Below are positions 42,907 through 50,687 of a stretch of DNA of 64,000 nt, in pieces. Made by a program: the position numbers and the translations under genes. The DNA comes from Lichenicoccus sp965276875 (GTDB lineage: Bacteria > Pseudomonadota > Alphaproteobacteria > Acetobacterales > Acetobacteraceae): NCBI RefSeq assembly GCF_965276875.1, contig NZ_OZ255701.1, positions 1,860,001 through 1,924,000 of the forward strand. Direction: 5' to 3'. The notes beneath the pieces were generated by a model, which ran no database searches, was not told the DNA's origin, and was given only the letters and a program-made list of their open reading frames with translations. The number at the start of each line of letters is the position of its first letter. Position 1 is the first letter of the stretch.

Positions 42907-43176
42907 ATGACGGTTTCCGACAAAACGAAAGAGGCGGTCCAGGATACCCAGGAACAGCTCCAGTCCCTACGCGCCATGGTCGAACAACTGCTCAACGAAC
43001 GGGTGACACCCGCTCTTGCGGATGCGGCCGGCAAGGCTGAAACCGCCGTCAGTAGCGCGCGTGACATGACCAACACGCAGGTTGCCAATGTTTCGGACAA
43101 AGTGCGTCATCAGCCTTTGATCGCAATCGCCATCTCGACCGTCGTGGGGTATCTGCTCGGCCGAATATCGCGCTGA
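42907..43176 (+). CDS. DUF883/ElaB-like membrane-anchored protein
   Basis: The 89-residue protein has a charged coiled-coil part (TKEAVQDTQEQLQSLRAMVE, TPALADAAGKAETAV) and one C-terminal helix (PLIAIAISTVVGYLLGRI), the architecture of the DUF883/ElaB/YqjD family, whose E. coli members attach ribosomes to the inner membrane in stationary phase. It is followed after 13 bases by another small membrane protein, as yqjD is followed by yqjE in E. coli. The divergent ATPase gene starts 60 bases away. Confidence 0.85.
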   Translation: MTVSDKTKEAVQDTQEQLQSLRAMVEQLLNERVTPALADAAGKAETAVSSARDMTNTQVANVSDKVRHQPLIAIAISTVVGYLLGRISR

Positions 43177-43189
43177 GACCGGGACGCAC

Positions 43190-43639
43190 ATGAAAGCTGT
43201 TGAATTCGGCAAGCTGGCCGCTGCAGCCGAGGCACAACGTTGGCAGCGAATCGGCTTGCGCTATGCAAAGCGGGCCGCGTTCCTGGTGGTGGCCGCCTTG
43301 TTTGGCCTGTTTGCAATGATCTCGGCGCACGTGGTGCTCTGGGTGCTGTGCTACGGGCCATGGAACACCGGAAAAGTCTGGGCCTCGTTCATCGTGCTCG
43401 GCGTGGACGTCCTGTTCGTCGTGGTGTTCGCGCTTCTCGGACGCGGCAAGCCGCCCGGTGCGGTCGAAATCGAGGCGCGGATCACCCGCGACCAGAACCT
43501 GAACGCGATGCGCAGCGCCTTTGCCTTCTCCGCCGTCACAGCAACGGTCGTCGGCCCCGCCGGCAGAATGGCAGGGCGCGGCCTGCTCGATCTGGTGCGT
43601 GGGCGGTTCCGTCGGCCGCGGCGCGGACGGGTGCGATAG
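43190..43639 (+). CDS. Two-helix membrane protein (YqjE/holin-III-like)
   Basis: This 149-residue protein has two predicted membrane helices (AAFLVVAALFGLFAMISAHV and VWASFIVLGVDVLFVVVFAL) followed by an Ala/Arg-rich basic tail. Its place right after a DUF883 protein resembles the yqjD-yqjE arrangement, where YqjE is a phage-holin-like membrane protein. Sequence alone gives no function. The two genes are likely co-transcribed. A decayed GMC oxidoreductase gene lies convergently next to it. Confidence 0.65.
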   Translation: MKAVEFGKLAAAAEAQRWQRIGLRYAKRAAFLVVAALFGLFAMISAHVVLWVLCYGPWNTGKVWASFIVLGVDVLFVVVFALLGRGKPPGAVEIEARITRDQNLNAMRSAFAFSAVTATVVGPAGRMAGRGLLDLVRGRFRRPRRGRVR

Positions 43640-43649
43640 AGCTTGCTTT

Positions 43650-44185
43650 CACGCATCAGCGACGCGCAGCGCATTGGCAACGATGGTCAGTGTCGGTGAC
43701 ATAAAGATTGTCGAGATCGTGCGCCTTGCAGTTCGCATCGAGCACCGAGTTGACTGGACCGTTACCAAAGCGCAGTGTCCCGCCCTGATGCATGGTGCCA
43801 CCGATCGGTTCTTGTTTGCCAAGTTACAGGCTGCGGTCAAACAAGTACGGGTAGATGTCGGACGCCATCGGGATGATGGACAACGTCGAAATCGCGCTCG
43901 CGCAGCCGGAACAGCACCGCGCCGTAGACCTTGCTGTTACCGCCGACACATTAATGCAGTCCCGGATGGAAGCTGTCGCCGTTCGAGGCGTACCAGGTCT
44001 CCGGCCCCCGGTATTGCGAGTCGACGAACACCGCCTAGCTGTCCCGGTTGGCGCGGCCGCCGGAGCAGATAATCGCCGCGCTCGATCAGCAGGATGCGCT
44101 TGCCGGTCTGCGCCAGCTTCCAGGCCATCGAGCCGCCGCCCGGGCCGGAGCGGATGATGATGGCGTCGTAGCGGGCTTGATCCAT
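43650..44185 (-). pseudogene. Collapsed GMC oxidoreductase gene
   Basis: Minus-strand pieces of one glucose-methanol-choline oxidoreductase are joined with most of the gene missing. The N-terminus (YDAIIIRSGPGGGSMAWKLA, then GKRILLIERGDYL) is followed, after a frameshift, by VFVDSQYRGPETWYASNGDS and CVGGNSKVYGAVLFRLRERD with two internal stops. The C-terminal part then appears directly: GTMHQGGTLRFGN, NSVLDANCKAHDLDNLYVTD and, after another frame change, LTIVANALRVADA. The central ~300 codons have been deleted. The first FAD glycine motif also has Arg for Gly. The gene is dead. Confidence 0.85.
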
Positions 44186-44267
44186 CGTCGTTCCCTTGCT
44201 TGGAAACCCGCTTGGATCCTGGCACGCTGGAACGCATGATCGCCAGCGCCGACACTCCGGAGACGTC

Positions 44268-45623
44268 GTGAACGCCTGGCTCGCGCCCGCCCTGGACTAT
44301 GTCGAGGACTGGCTCGGCTTTCAGATGCGCCTCAGCGGTGAGCCGGGTTGCGCCATCGCCGTCGCGCATGCGGGCCGTGTGCTGTTCGAGCGCGCCTTTG
44401 GGATGGCAGACCTTGCGCACGCCACGCCACTCACCCCACGCCATCGCTTTCGGGTCGCGTCGCACTCGAAGAGTTTCACCGCCGCCGCCCTGATGGCCCT
44501 GGTGCAAGCCGGCCGGCTCAGGTTGGACGACCCTGTCGGAGCCCACGTCGCCGGGTTGCCTGATCCGCTCGCGTCGGCCCGGATCGGGCAACTGCTCTCG
44601 CACAGCGCCGGCCTGATGCGAGACGGCACCGAATGCGGCCACTGGAACGACCAGAAGCCGTTCCCCGACGCCGCCGGACTCCGGCACCAGCTGTCGCAGG
44701 CGCTGGTGCTCTGCCCGGGCGAGCGGTTCAAATATTCCAATCTCGGCTTCGGGCTGCTCGGTCTTGTCCTTGAAGCGGTCACCGGCGAGGCATTCGCACC
44801 CTGGCTGCAGCGTGAGCTGCTGGACCCGGCGGGCCTGCACGAGACGGCGCCGGACATGCCGGCCGGGGCCGCCGAGCCGCTGGCAACCGGCCATACCGGC
44901 AAGCTGCCGGTCGGCCGCATGGCCATCGCCGGCCGCAATCCGACAGGTGCGCTGGCCGCCGCCACTGGATTTGTCGCCACCACCGGCGATCTGGCGCGCT
45001 TTTTTGCAAGCCTCGATGCGGCCGCTGCCGAAAGTCCGCTCTCCATCGCTAGCCGGCGCGAGATGACCCGACCGCACTGGAAATCGCCTTACTCCGAAGC
45101 CGATGTGCAGTACGGTCTCGGCATCATCACCGGCACCGCCCACGGTCATGCCTGGTTCGGCCATTCCGGCGCGTTCCAGGGATGCCAGAGCCGCACCTGC
45201 GTGGTGCCGGACTGGAGCCTCTCGGTCGCGCTTGTCATCAACGCCATCGACGGTCCGGCCAATGGCTGGGTCGACGGGGTACTGCATATCCTCGACCGTT
45301 TCGCGAAGGCGGGGCCACCGGCGCCGGATCTCGCAAGCTGGCGGGGGCGGTGGTGGAGCCTGTGGGGGGCGTTCGACCTGGTGCCGATCGGTGATCGGGT
45401 GCTGGTCGCCTCGCCGGACACCACCACCCCCTTCACCGACGCCTCGGAGATCGAGGTGATCGATACGACGCACGGGCGGATCACCCAGGCGCATGGCTTT
45501 GCCAGTCACGGCGAGCCCGTCGAGCGCACGCTGGACAGCGAGGGAAGCGCGGTCCGCCTGCGCCTCGCCGGAGAGGACTCCCTGCCGGAAGCGGCGTTCG
45601 TCAACGCGCGCCATACAGCGTGA
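44268..45623 (+). CDS. Class C beta-lactamase-like serine hydrolase
   Basis: The 451-residue protein has the penicillin-binding-fold motifs: the catalytic SxxK in FRVASHSKSFTAAALMAL, the YSN triad in ERFKYSNLGFGLLGLV, and HSG in AWFGHSGAFQG. Such proteins include esterases, D-aminopeptidases and cell-wall hydrolases; a true beta-lactamase is not implied. No signal peptide is obvious. The start is GTG at 44268 with GGAG upstream. Its last 23 bases overlap the end of the convergent glycosyltransferase gene. Confidence 0.9.
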   Translation: MNAWLAPALDYVEDWLGFQMRLSGEPGCAIAVAHAGRVLFERAFGMADLAHATPLTPRHRFRVASHSKSFTAAALMALVQAGRLRLDDPVGAHVAGLPDPLASARIGQLLSHSAGLMRDGTECGHWNDQKPFPDAAGLRHQLSQALVLCPGERFKYSNLGFGLLGLVLEAVTGEAFAPWLQRELLDPAGLHETAPDMPAGAAEPLATGHTGKLPVGRMAIAGRNPTGALAAATGFVATTGDLARFFASLDAAAAESPLSIASRREMTRPHWKSPYSEADVQYGLGIITGTAHGHAWFGHSGAFQGCQSRTCVVPDWSLSVALVINAIDGPANGWVDGVLHILDRFAKAGPPAPDLASWRGRWWSLWGAFDLVPIGDRVLVASPDTTTPFTDASEIEVIDTTHGRITQAHGFASHGEPVERTLDSEGSAVRLRLAGEDSLPEAAFVNARHTA

Positions 45624-47253
45624 GCGACAGGCGCTTGCCGGTCGAGTAGTTGATACCTTGGAGATGGCCGAGCGGGCGCGCGGCGATATGATCGTGGGCG
45701 AGGCGGGCGCGGAACGCCGCCTCGTCGCGGGTGCCGACCAAGGCGAGGGCGCAGCGTGGGTCGCGCGCCAGCAGGTCGGCCGCACCGGGCGCATTGACCA
45801 GGTCGGTGTTGCCTCCGACCAGGAACACCAGGCTCGGTTCGCTGAACGAGGCGGAGGCGAGCCGGCTGTCCGCGCAGGGCTTGACCGCGTCGACCATCGC
45901 GGCAATCCGCGGGCTCAGCCAGATCATGCGCAGGTTCGGCAGCACCACCCAGAACAGGCTCGCATAGGTGACCAGGGCCCCTGCCGCGACAAACCCGAGG
46001 GCGCGGCGTGGCTCGCGCAGGACCAGCGCCAGCCAGGCCGCGGCCGCGACCAGGGCGATGCCCCCGATTGCCGCGAGCAGCGCCGGCAGGCTGACCATAT
46101 GCTGCAAACGCCAGAGCAGGATCGGGCCAGCCACCACGATGGCCAAGCCGACCAGCAGCCAGAGCAGTCCGTAGAGCAGCAGCAGCACCCGGCCGATGGT
46201 GCTATGTGGCAAGGTCCAGCCATCCGGCGCGGTCAGGGCGGCGGCGGCCAGGATCGCAATCGCCGGGTAGGCCGGCAGCACGTAGTGCGGCAGCTTGGTG
46301 GCGATCAGCTCGAATACCAGCCAGACGGGGACGATCCAGCAGAGCAGGAAGCGTACCTCCGGCTGCCTGCGACGCAGCCAGACGAACGGCAGGGCGGCGG
46401 CGGCGAAGAACGAGCTTGGCCAGAAGGCGAGTGCAAAGACCAGCGTGTGGTAGCCCGGCGGCAGCCCGTGCGCCTGCTGGCCGGAGGCAATCTTGCCGAG
46501 GAAATTGACGCCGACCGCGTTGGAGAAGAACGAGCCGTGGCTGACCACACCGATGGCGATCATCCAGGGCAGGACGATTGCCAGCATCAGCGGCACCCCC
46601 CAAGCCGGACGCAGACGGCCGAACCAGCGTGCGTTTCGTTCCAGGAGCGCCAAAGCCAGCGGCGTGCCGAAGCCGGGGATCAGGATCACCGGACCCTTGA
46701 GCATCAGCCCGACGCCGAGCCCGCCCCAATACAAGGCCGCGGTCCAGGCCGGTGCGGCGACCTCTTGGGCGCGGTCGCGCAGCGCGCGCAGGAGTGCCCA
46801 CTCGACCAGCAGCACCGTCGTGAGCAGGCAACTATCGATCGTCGCCATGCGCGCCTCGGCGGTCATCAGCACCGAGACCGAGAGCAGCAGGGCGGCGAAC
46901 AGGCCGGCCTCCGGGCCGAACAATGCCGCCCCGATCGAAGCCGTCAGCAGCAGCGAGGTGACCGCGGCCAGCAGCGACGGGATGCGCCAGGCCCAGGCCG
47001 CGCGCTGATGCAGGGTGCCGGTGGCGGCGACGGCGGCCGCCTCCAGCCAGTAGATGCCGGCGGGCTGCAGGTAGCGCGGCTGGTTCTGGAAGCGCACGTC
47101 GACGAAGTTGCCGGTCTGCAGCATCTGCGCCGTCGCCTGCATGTAACGCGCCTCGTCGCGGTCGAGCGGCGGCAGCGACGCGCGCCCGGGCAGATAGATG
47201 GCGAGCGCGAACGCCGCCAGCGCCGCATATTGGCGGGGTCCCAGTCGCGTCAT
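45601..47253 (-). CDS. ArnT-like (GT83/PMT-family) membrane glycosyltransferase
   Basis: The 550-residue protein is a polytopic transferase of the ArnT/PMT type: PPLDRDEARYMQATAQMLQT (the Asp-Glu catalytic loop after the first helix), VDVRFQNQPRYLQPAGIYWL, about eleven further hydrophobic helices and the SHGSFFSNAVGVNFLGK and KLPHYVLPAYPAIAI loops. It would move a sugar from a polyprenyl phosphate to lipid A or another surface glycan. It lies eight bases after the ArnC-like gene, which would make that donor. Confidence 0.9.
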   Translation of the reverse strand: MTRLGPRQYAALAAFALAIYLPGRASLPPLDRDEARYMQATAQMLQTGNFVDVRFQNQPRYLQPAGIYWLEAAAVAATGTLHQRAAWAWRIPSLLAAVTSLLLTASIGAALFGPEAGLFAALLLSVSVLMTAEARMATIDSCLLTTVLLVEWALLRALRDRAQEVAAPAWTAALYWGGLGVGLMLKGPVILIPGFGTPLALALLERNARWFGRLRPAWGVPLMLAIVLPWMIAIGVVSHGSFFSNAVGVNFLGKIASGQQAHGLPPGYHTLVFALAFWPSSFFAAAALPFVWLRRRQPEVRFLLCWIVPVWLVFELIATKLPHYVLPAYPAIAILAAAALTAPDGWTLPHSTIGRVLLLLYGLLWLLVGLAIVVAGPILLWRLQHMVSLPALLAAIGGIALVAAAAWLALVLREPRRALGFVAAGALVTYASLFWVVLPNLRMIWLSPRIAAMVDAVKPCADSRLASASFSEPSLVFLVGGNTDLVNAPGAADLLARDPRCALALVGTRDEAAFRARLAHDHIAARPLGHLQGINYSTGKRLSLTLYGAR

Positions 47254-47261
47254 GGGGCGCT

Positions 47262-47993
47262 TCAGACCTCGGTGACCTGTCCTGGTCGAACGGTGCGCTT
47301 TTGCAGCCACATCACGCCCGCCATGTCGCGCACCCCGACCAAAGCGCGCTCGAGATTGGTGTATTTCGAGGTGCCGTGCAGCCGCCGGCGATGCACGACC
47401 GGCCTGCACAGCAGCGGGTGGCCGTAGCTGCCGAGCAAAGCCGGCAGGAAACGGTGCAGCCCCTCGAACTGCGGCAGACGCAGGAACGCCTCGCGCGCGA
47501 ACAGCTTCATCGGCGCCGCCGTGTCCGGGCAGCCGTCGGCGAGCAGGCGCTGGCGCAGCCCGTTGGCGATGCGGGTGGCGAGACGGCGCGACAGCCGGTC
47601 GTGGCGAGTGACGCGGACGCCGACCACCAGGGGTGAGGCGCCATTCGCGCCTTCGGCAAGCGCAAGCAACGCGGCAATCTCCGCCGGGTCGTCCTGGCCG
47701 TCGCCGTCGAGCGTGGCGATCCACGTGCCGCGCGCCGCCTCAACGCCCGTGCGCAATGCCGCCGACTTGCCGCAGCGGCGGTCATGGCCAAGCACCCGCA
47801 GCTCCGGCAGCAAGGCGCGGCAGGCGAGCAATTCGGCGCGGGTTGTGTCGGTGCTGCCGTCATCGACGAAGATTACCTCGAACGGCCGCAGCGGCTGTAA
47901 GGCGGCAGCCAGTTCAGTGAGCACCGGCCGAACGTTCTCGGCCTCGTTCAGCACCGTCGCGACCACGGACAGGCGGACGCCCGTCTCGTTCAC
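47262..47993 (-). CDS. ArnC/DPM-like glycosyltransferase family 2
   Basis: The 243-residue protein has LSVVATVLNEAENVRPVLTE, VIFVDDGSTDTTRAELLACR, GKSAALRTGVEAARGTWIAT and LDGDGQDDPAEIAALLALAE, the GT-A fold signature of polyprenyl-phosphate sugar transferases. No C-terminal membrane helices are apparent, unlike ArnC itself, so it resembles the shorter DPM1 form. The start is GTG at 47993, overlapping the stop of the ATP synthase b subunit gene as GTGA. This ties surface-sugar genes to the F0 operon. Confidence 0.92.
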   Translation of the reverse strand: MNETGVRLSVVATVLNEAENVRPVLTELAAALQPLRPFEVIFVDDGSTDTTRAELLACRALLPELRVLGHDRRCGKSAALRTGVEAARGTWIATLDGDGQDDPAEIAALLALAEGANGASPLVVGVRVTRHDRLSRRLATRIANGLRQRLLADGCPDTAAPMKLFAREAFLRLPQFEGLHRFLPALLGSYGHPLLCRPVVHRRRLHGTSKYTNLERALVGVRDMAGVMWLQKRTVRPGQVTEV

Positions 47994-48502
47994 GCAGCCT
48001 CGATCCGGGTGGCGAACGCCGCCGGCAGCCCGGCGATGGCGCGGTCGATCAGGGCGGCGTCGGTCTCCGCGGTGAGCAGGGTTGCGACCACATCGCGCGC
48101 CGCCTCGCTGGCCAGCTGTGCCGCGCGGGTGCGCAGTTCGGTGACGGCGGCGCGCTCGGCCGCATGGATCCGGTCATGCGCCATGCGCTCGCGACGCTGC
48201 GCGCTGAGCTCCGCCTCGCGACGCGCCGCCTCGGCGATACGTACCGCCTCCTGGTGGGACCGCTCGATCATCTGCCTGGCTTCGACGAGTGCGGCCTCGC
48301 GCTCCCGCCTGGCTTCGGCCAGCATCTGCTCGGCCTCGCGCTTGAGGCGGGCGGCCTCGTCGAGATCCTGACGGATTTGCCGCGCGCGGTTGTCCAGGAT
48401 CGCCATCACCGGCCGGAAGAGGCGCGGCCCGAGCAGCACGAAGAACAGCACGAAGGCAACGGTATACCAGAAGCGCGGCGCGGTGATGAAAGCGTGCAGC
48501 AT
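47990..48502 (-). CDS. atpF: ATP synthase F0 subunit b
   Basis: The 170-residue protein has an N-terminal membrane helix (FWYTVAFVLFFVLLGPRLF) and a long charged helix (ILDNRARQIRQDLDEAARLK, then EAEQMLAEARREREAALVEA), the stator stalk of F-type ATP synthase. It pairs with the b' subunit encoded just upstream. The start overlaps the b' stop by one base (TGATG). The paired b/b' arrangement is normal for alphaproteobacteria. Downstream coupling to glycosyltransferases is unusual. Confidence 0.95.
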   Translation of the reverse strand: MLHAFITAPRFWYTVAFVLFFVLLGPRLFRPVMAILDNRARQIRQDLDEAARLKREAEQMLAEARREREAALVEARQMIERSHQEAVRIAEAARREAELSAQRRERMAHDRIHAAERAAVTELRTRAAQLASEAARDVVATLLTAETDAALIDRAIAGLPAAFATRIEAA

Positions 48503-49095
48503 CAGCCGGACCTCTCCGCGAGGTGCGCGACCCGGCGCTCGACCAAGGCGCGGTCCGCCGGCTGGCCGGTGACGCGCTCGATCAGGAGCTGCGCCGTCTC
48601 GCTGGCGATGCCACCCAGCGAGCCGAGGGCGCGCTTGCGTTCAGCCGCGATCTGCTGCTCGGCGCTCGCAAGTTCGGCGTCGAGGCGCGCATTCATCTCC
48701 CGCGCACGCGCGGCCGCCGCCTCGCGCGCTTCGGCGGCGACACGATCGAGATTGGCCTGCGCTTCGGCCGCGGCCTCACGGCGCGCACGGCGCAACTCGC
48801 TGATCGCACGGTCGGCGTCGGACTTGGCCAGCCGCGCCGCTTCCAGATCGGTGTCGATACGGCCCTGCCGATCCTCGATCACCGCGGCCACGCGCGGCAA
48901 CGCGGAGCGACTCAGCATGAGATACAGGCCGGCGAACACCACAGCCCCCCATACCACCTGCCAGATCGTCAGCGGGTTCTTGAAGTCGAGCTGCGGCATG
49001 CCGCGCGCCCAGGCGCCCCCGGCCGCGGCGATCCAAAGCGGCAACGCGAGGCAAAGCGGGCGGGCCAGCCAGAGCGCCTTTCGAGCCGGAACCAT
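48502..49095 (-). CDS. ATP synthase F0 subunit b'
   Basis: The 197-residue b' subunit has a hydrophobic lead (LARPLCLALPLWIAAAGGAW), MPQLDFKNPLTIWQVVWGAV for the membrane helix, and a coiled stalk (RVAAVIEDRQGRIDTDLEAA and so on). The lead with an Ala-Trp-Ala-Arg site may be a signal sequence, as seen in some alphaproteobacterial b' subunits. It sits between the c and b genes, with 17 bases to atpE. The usual symbol is atpG or atpF', left blank to avoid confusion with F1 gamma. Confidence 0.93.
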   Translation of the reverse strand: MVPARKALWLARPLCLALPLWIAAAGGAWARGMPQLDFKNPLTIWQVVWGAVVFAGLYLMLSRSALPRVAAVIEDRQGRIDTDLEAARLAKSDADRAISELRRARREAAAEAQANLDRVAAEAREAAAARAREMNARLDAELASAEQQIAAERKRALGSLGGIASETAQLLIERVTGQPADRALVERRVAHLAERSG

Positions 49096-49112
49096 CGCGG
49101 CAGGTCCGCCGA

Positions 49113-49337
49113 TCAGCCGAACAGAATGATGAAGGCGATCACCAGCGCATACAGGGCGACTGCCTCGGTGAGCGCAAAGCCCAGGATGCCGATGCCGAAC
49201 ACGTGCGGACGCGCGGCTGGGTTGCGGGCAATCGAGGACACGAGGGCCGCGAAGATGTTGCCGATGCCGACGCCGACCCCGGCGAGGGCGATGACCGCGA
49301 GACCGGCGCCGATATCCCTGGCGGCTGCGATATCCAT
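49113..49337 (-). CDS. atpE: ATP synthase F0 subunit c
   Basis: The 74-residue proteolipid forms the proton-driven ring. The two helices are GAGLAVIALAGVGVGIGNIF and GFALTEAVALYALVIAFIIL. The essential carboxylate is the Glu of LTEAVALYAL, and the polar loop is ARNPAARP. Length and residues are those of alphaproteobacterial c subunits, with no sodium-binding signature. A 69-base gap separates it from atpB, long enough for a local ribosome-binding site and higher expression. Confidence 0.98.
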   Translation of the reverse strand: MDIAAARDIGAGLAVIALAGVGVGIGNIFAALVSSIARNPAARPHVFGIGILGFALTEAVALYALVIAFIILFG

Positions 49338-49406
49338 AAGAGACTGTCCTTATTTTGAAAGAGAATGGCGGTGATCCGGCTGATCGGGCCGGCTGTTCGG
49401 CTAAGC

Positions 49407-50171
49407 TCAGTGCGCCACCGCCTCGCGCAGATAGATGCAGGTCAGGATGGCGAAGACGTAGGCCTGGAGCGCGCCGACGAGCAGTTCGAGCGCCATCAGC
49501 GCAATGTTTACGACCAGCGGCGCCACCCCAAGCACCGGGCCGATGAAATGAAAGCCGCCAAGCAGAATGGTGAAGGCCGCGAACATCTCGAACATGACGT
49601 GGCCCGCGACCATGTTGGCGCAGAGCCGGATCGACAGGCTGATCGGGCGCGACAGAAAGGTCAGGATCTCGATCGGCACCAGCAGCGGCGCCATTGCGAC
49701 AGGTGCGCCTTCCGGCATGAAATGCTTGAAGAAGCCGAGGCCCTGGCTGATCAGCGAGACGCTCACCGCGAGGATGAAAACCGTGATCGCCAGCGCCGCG
49801 GTCACCGCGATCTCACTGGTGTAGGTGAAGGCGCCCGGGAGCAGGCCGATATAATTGCCGGCCAGGATGAAGCAGAACAGGGTGAACACGAACGGGAAGA
49901 AGCGCTTGCCCTCGCGTCCGATCTGGTCGGATGCCATGTCGTAGATGAATTCGTAGGACAGCTCGGCGGCCGCCTGCAGGCGTCCGGGCACCACCGCCCG
50001 CGGTCGCATCCCCACATATAGAAACAGCAGGATCAGCACGGAGGCCGCGAGCATGGTCAGCACGGACTGGCTGACATGCAACTGCGAGCCCAGGGGGCCC
50101 AGGACCGGGTGCAGCTCGAATTGCCCAAGCGCGTCGATCGAGTTCTGTCCGGCCGCCAATTTTCCCCCCAA
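49407..50171 (-). CDS. atpB: ATP synthase F0 subunit a
   Basis: The 254-residue membrane subunit provides the proton half-channels. It shows FFPFVFTLFCFILAGNYIGL, SRPISLSIRLCANMVAGHVM (the essential Arg lies in SLSIRLCANM) and LELLVGALQAYVFAILTCIY (conserved Glu and Gln). The first start codon in frame is TTG at 50171, preceded by a G-run; a second TTG at 50159 is also possible, and no ATG occurs before MLAASVLILL. A TTG start is unusual for this gene. Confidence 0.96.
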   Translation of the reverse strand: MGGKLAAGQNSIDALGQFELHPVLGPLGSQLHVSQSVLTMLAASVLILLFLYVGMRPRAVVPGRLQAAAELSYEFIYDMASDQIGREGKRFFPFVFTLFCFILAGNYIGLLPGAFTYTSEIAVTAALAITVFILAVSVSLISQGLGFFKHFMPEGAPVAMAPLLVPIEILTFLSRPISLSIRLCANMVAGHVMFEMFAAFTILLGGFHFIGPVLGVAPLVVNIALMALELLVGALQAYVFAILTCIYLREAVAH

Positions 50172-50205
50172 CCGGGCCTCTTACTCAGGACCCACAGCAC
50201 TTCAC

Positions 50206-50391
50206 CTAGCGTGTCGGCGGCTGTCCCACCGAACGCCAGACATTGACAATCCCGGCAGCACCCCCGAGCAGCACGAAGATGATTGTAAACACCGGCCGCG
50301 TCCGCAGCCAGGCATCCAATCCCCATCCGATCGCCAGTCCGACGACGACACCGGCCACCAGCTCCATCCCGACACGCACCGCCAGACCCAT
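50206..50391 (-). CDS. atpI: AtpI-like F0 assembly protein (intact C-terminal frame; N-terminus frameshifted)
   Basis: From an ATG at 50391 the frame encodes 61 residues with both AtpI helices (MELVAGVVVGLAIGWGLDAW and FTIIFVLLGGAAGIVNVWRS). Homologous coding continues upstream in the same frame (FDQRLRAARHRHGLDPEAS) but lacks any start codon. A plausible start, ATG at 50572 with GGCGAAGG before it, lies one frame away and encodes PPARREKTDGPGRIARAW before the frames would have to join near 50525. So a full AtpI needs a one-base shift. AtpI helps c-ring assembly and is often dispensable. Confidence 0.7.
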   Translation of the reverse strand: MGLAVRVGMELVAGVVVGLAIGWGLDAWLRTRPVFTIIFVLLGGAAGIVNVWRSVGQPPTR

Positions 50392-50588
50392 CTCGCCGGC
50401 CGGCGCGCGCGGCTTGCGAAGGTCTTCAGGATCGTTCCCAGGATCATGCAGGGATGCTTCAGGATCAAGGCCATGCCGGTGCCGCGCGGCGCGTAACCGC
50501 TGATCGAAAGATCCACCAGGCTCTGGCGATCCGTCCGGGTCCGTCTGTTTTCTCCCGCCTTGCCGGCGGCATCCTTCGCCGCCGCCGC

Positions 50589-50617
50589 TAGCTAACGGCC
50601 GCGCGCAGACCTGTCAA
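50589..50617 (-). promoter_or_regulatory. Candidate sigma-70 promoter of the F0 operon
   Basis: On the minus strand a perfect -35 TTGACA (50612-50617) stands 17 bases from a -10-like TAGCTA (50589-50594). The +1 would fall near 50583, a few bases before the candidate atpI ATG at 50572. This is the best promoter match seen ahead of atpI. It implies a very short leader. Confidence 0.6.
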
Positions 50618-50687
50618 GCAAGTGGCGCGGCCGCCGGAGCCGCTGCAAGCGGCTGTTAAGCGTATGAAGTCGTTTGCTTATCGACGA

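Noticed and set aside
45493..47427. A 644-codon plus-strand open frame opposite the ArnT-like gene
   Set aside because: It is Gln/Arg/Gly-rich with no motifs, while the minus-strand frame has the helices and catalytic loop of a membrane glycosyltransferase.
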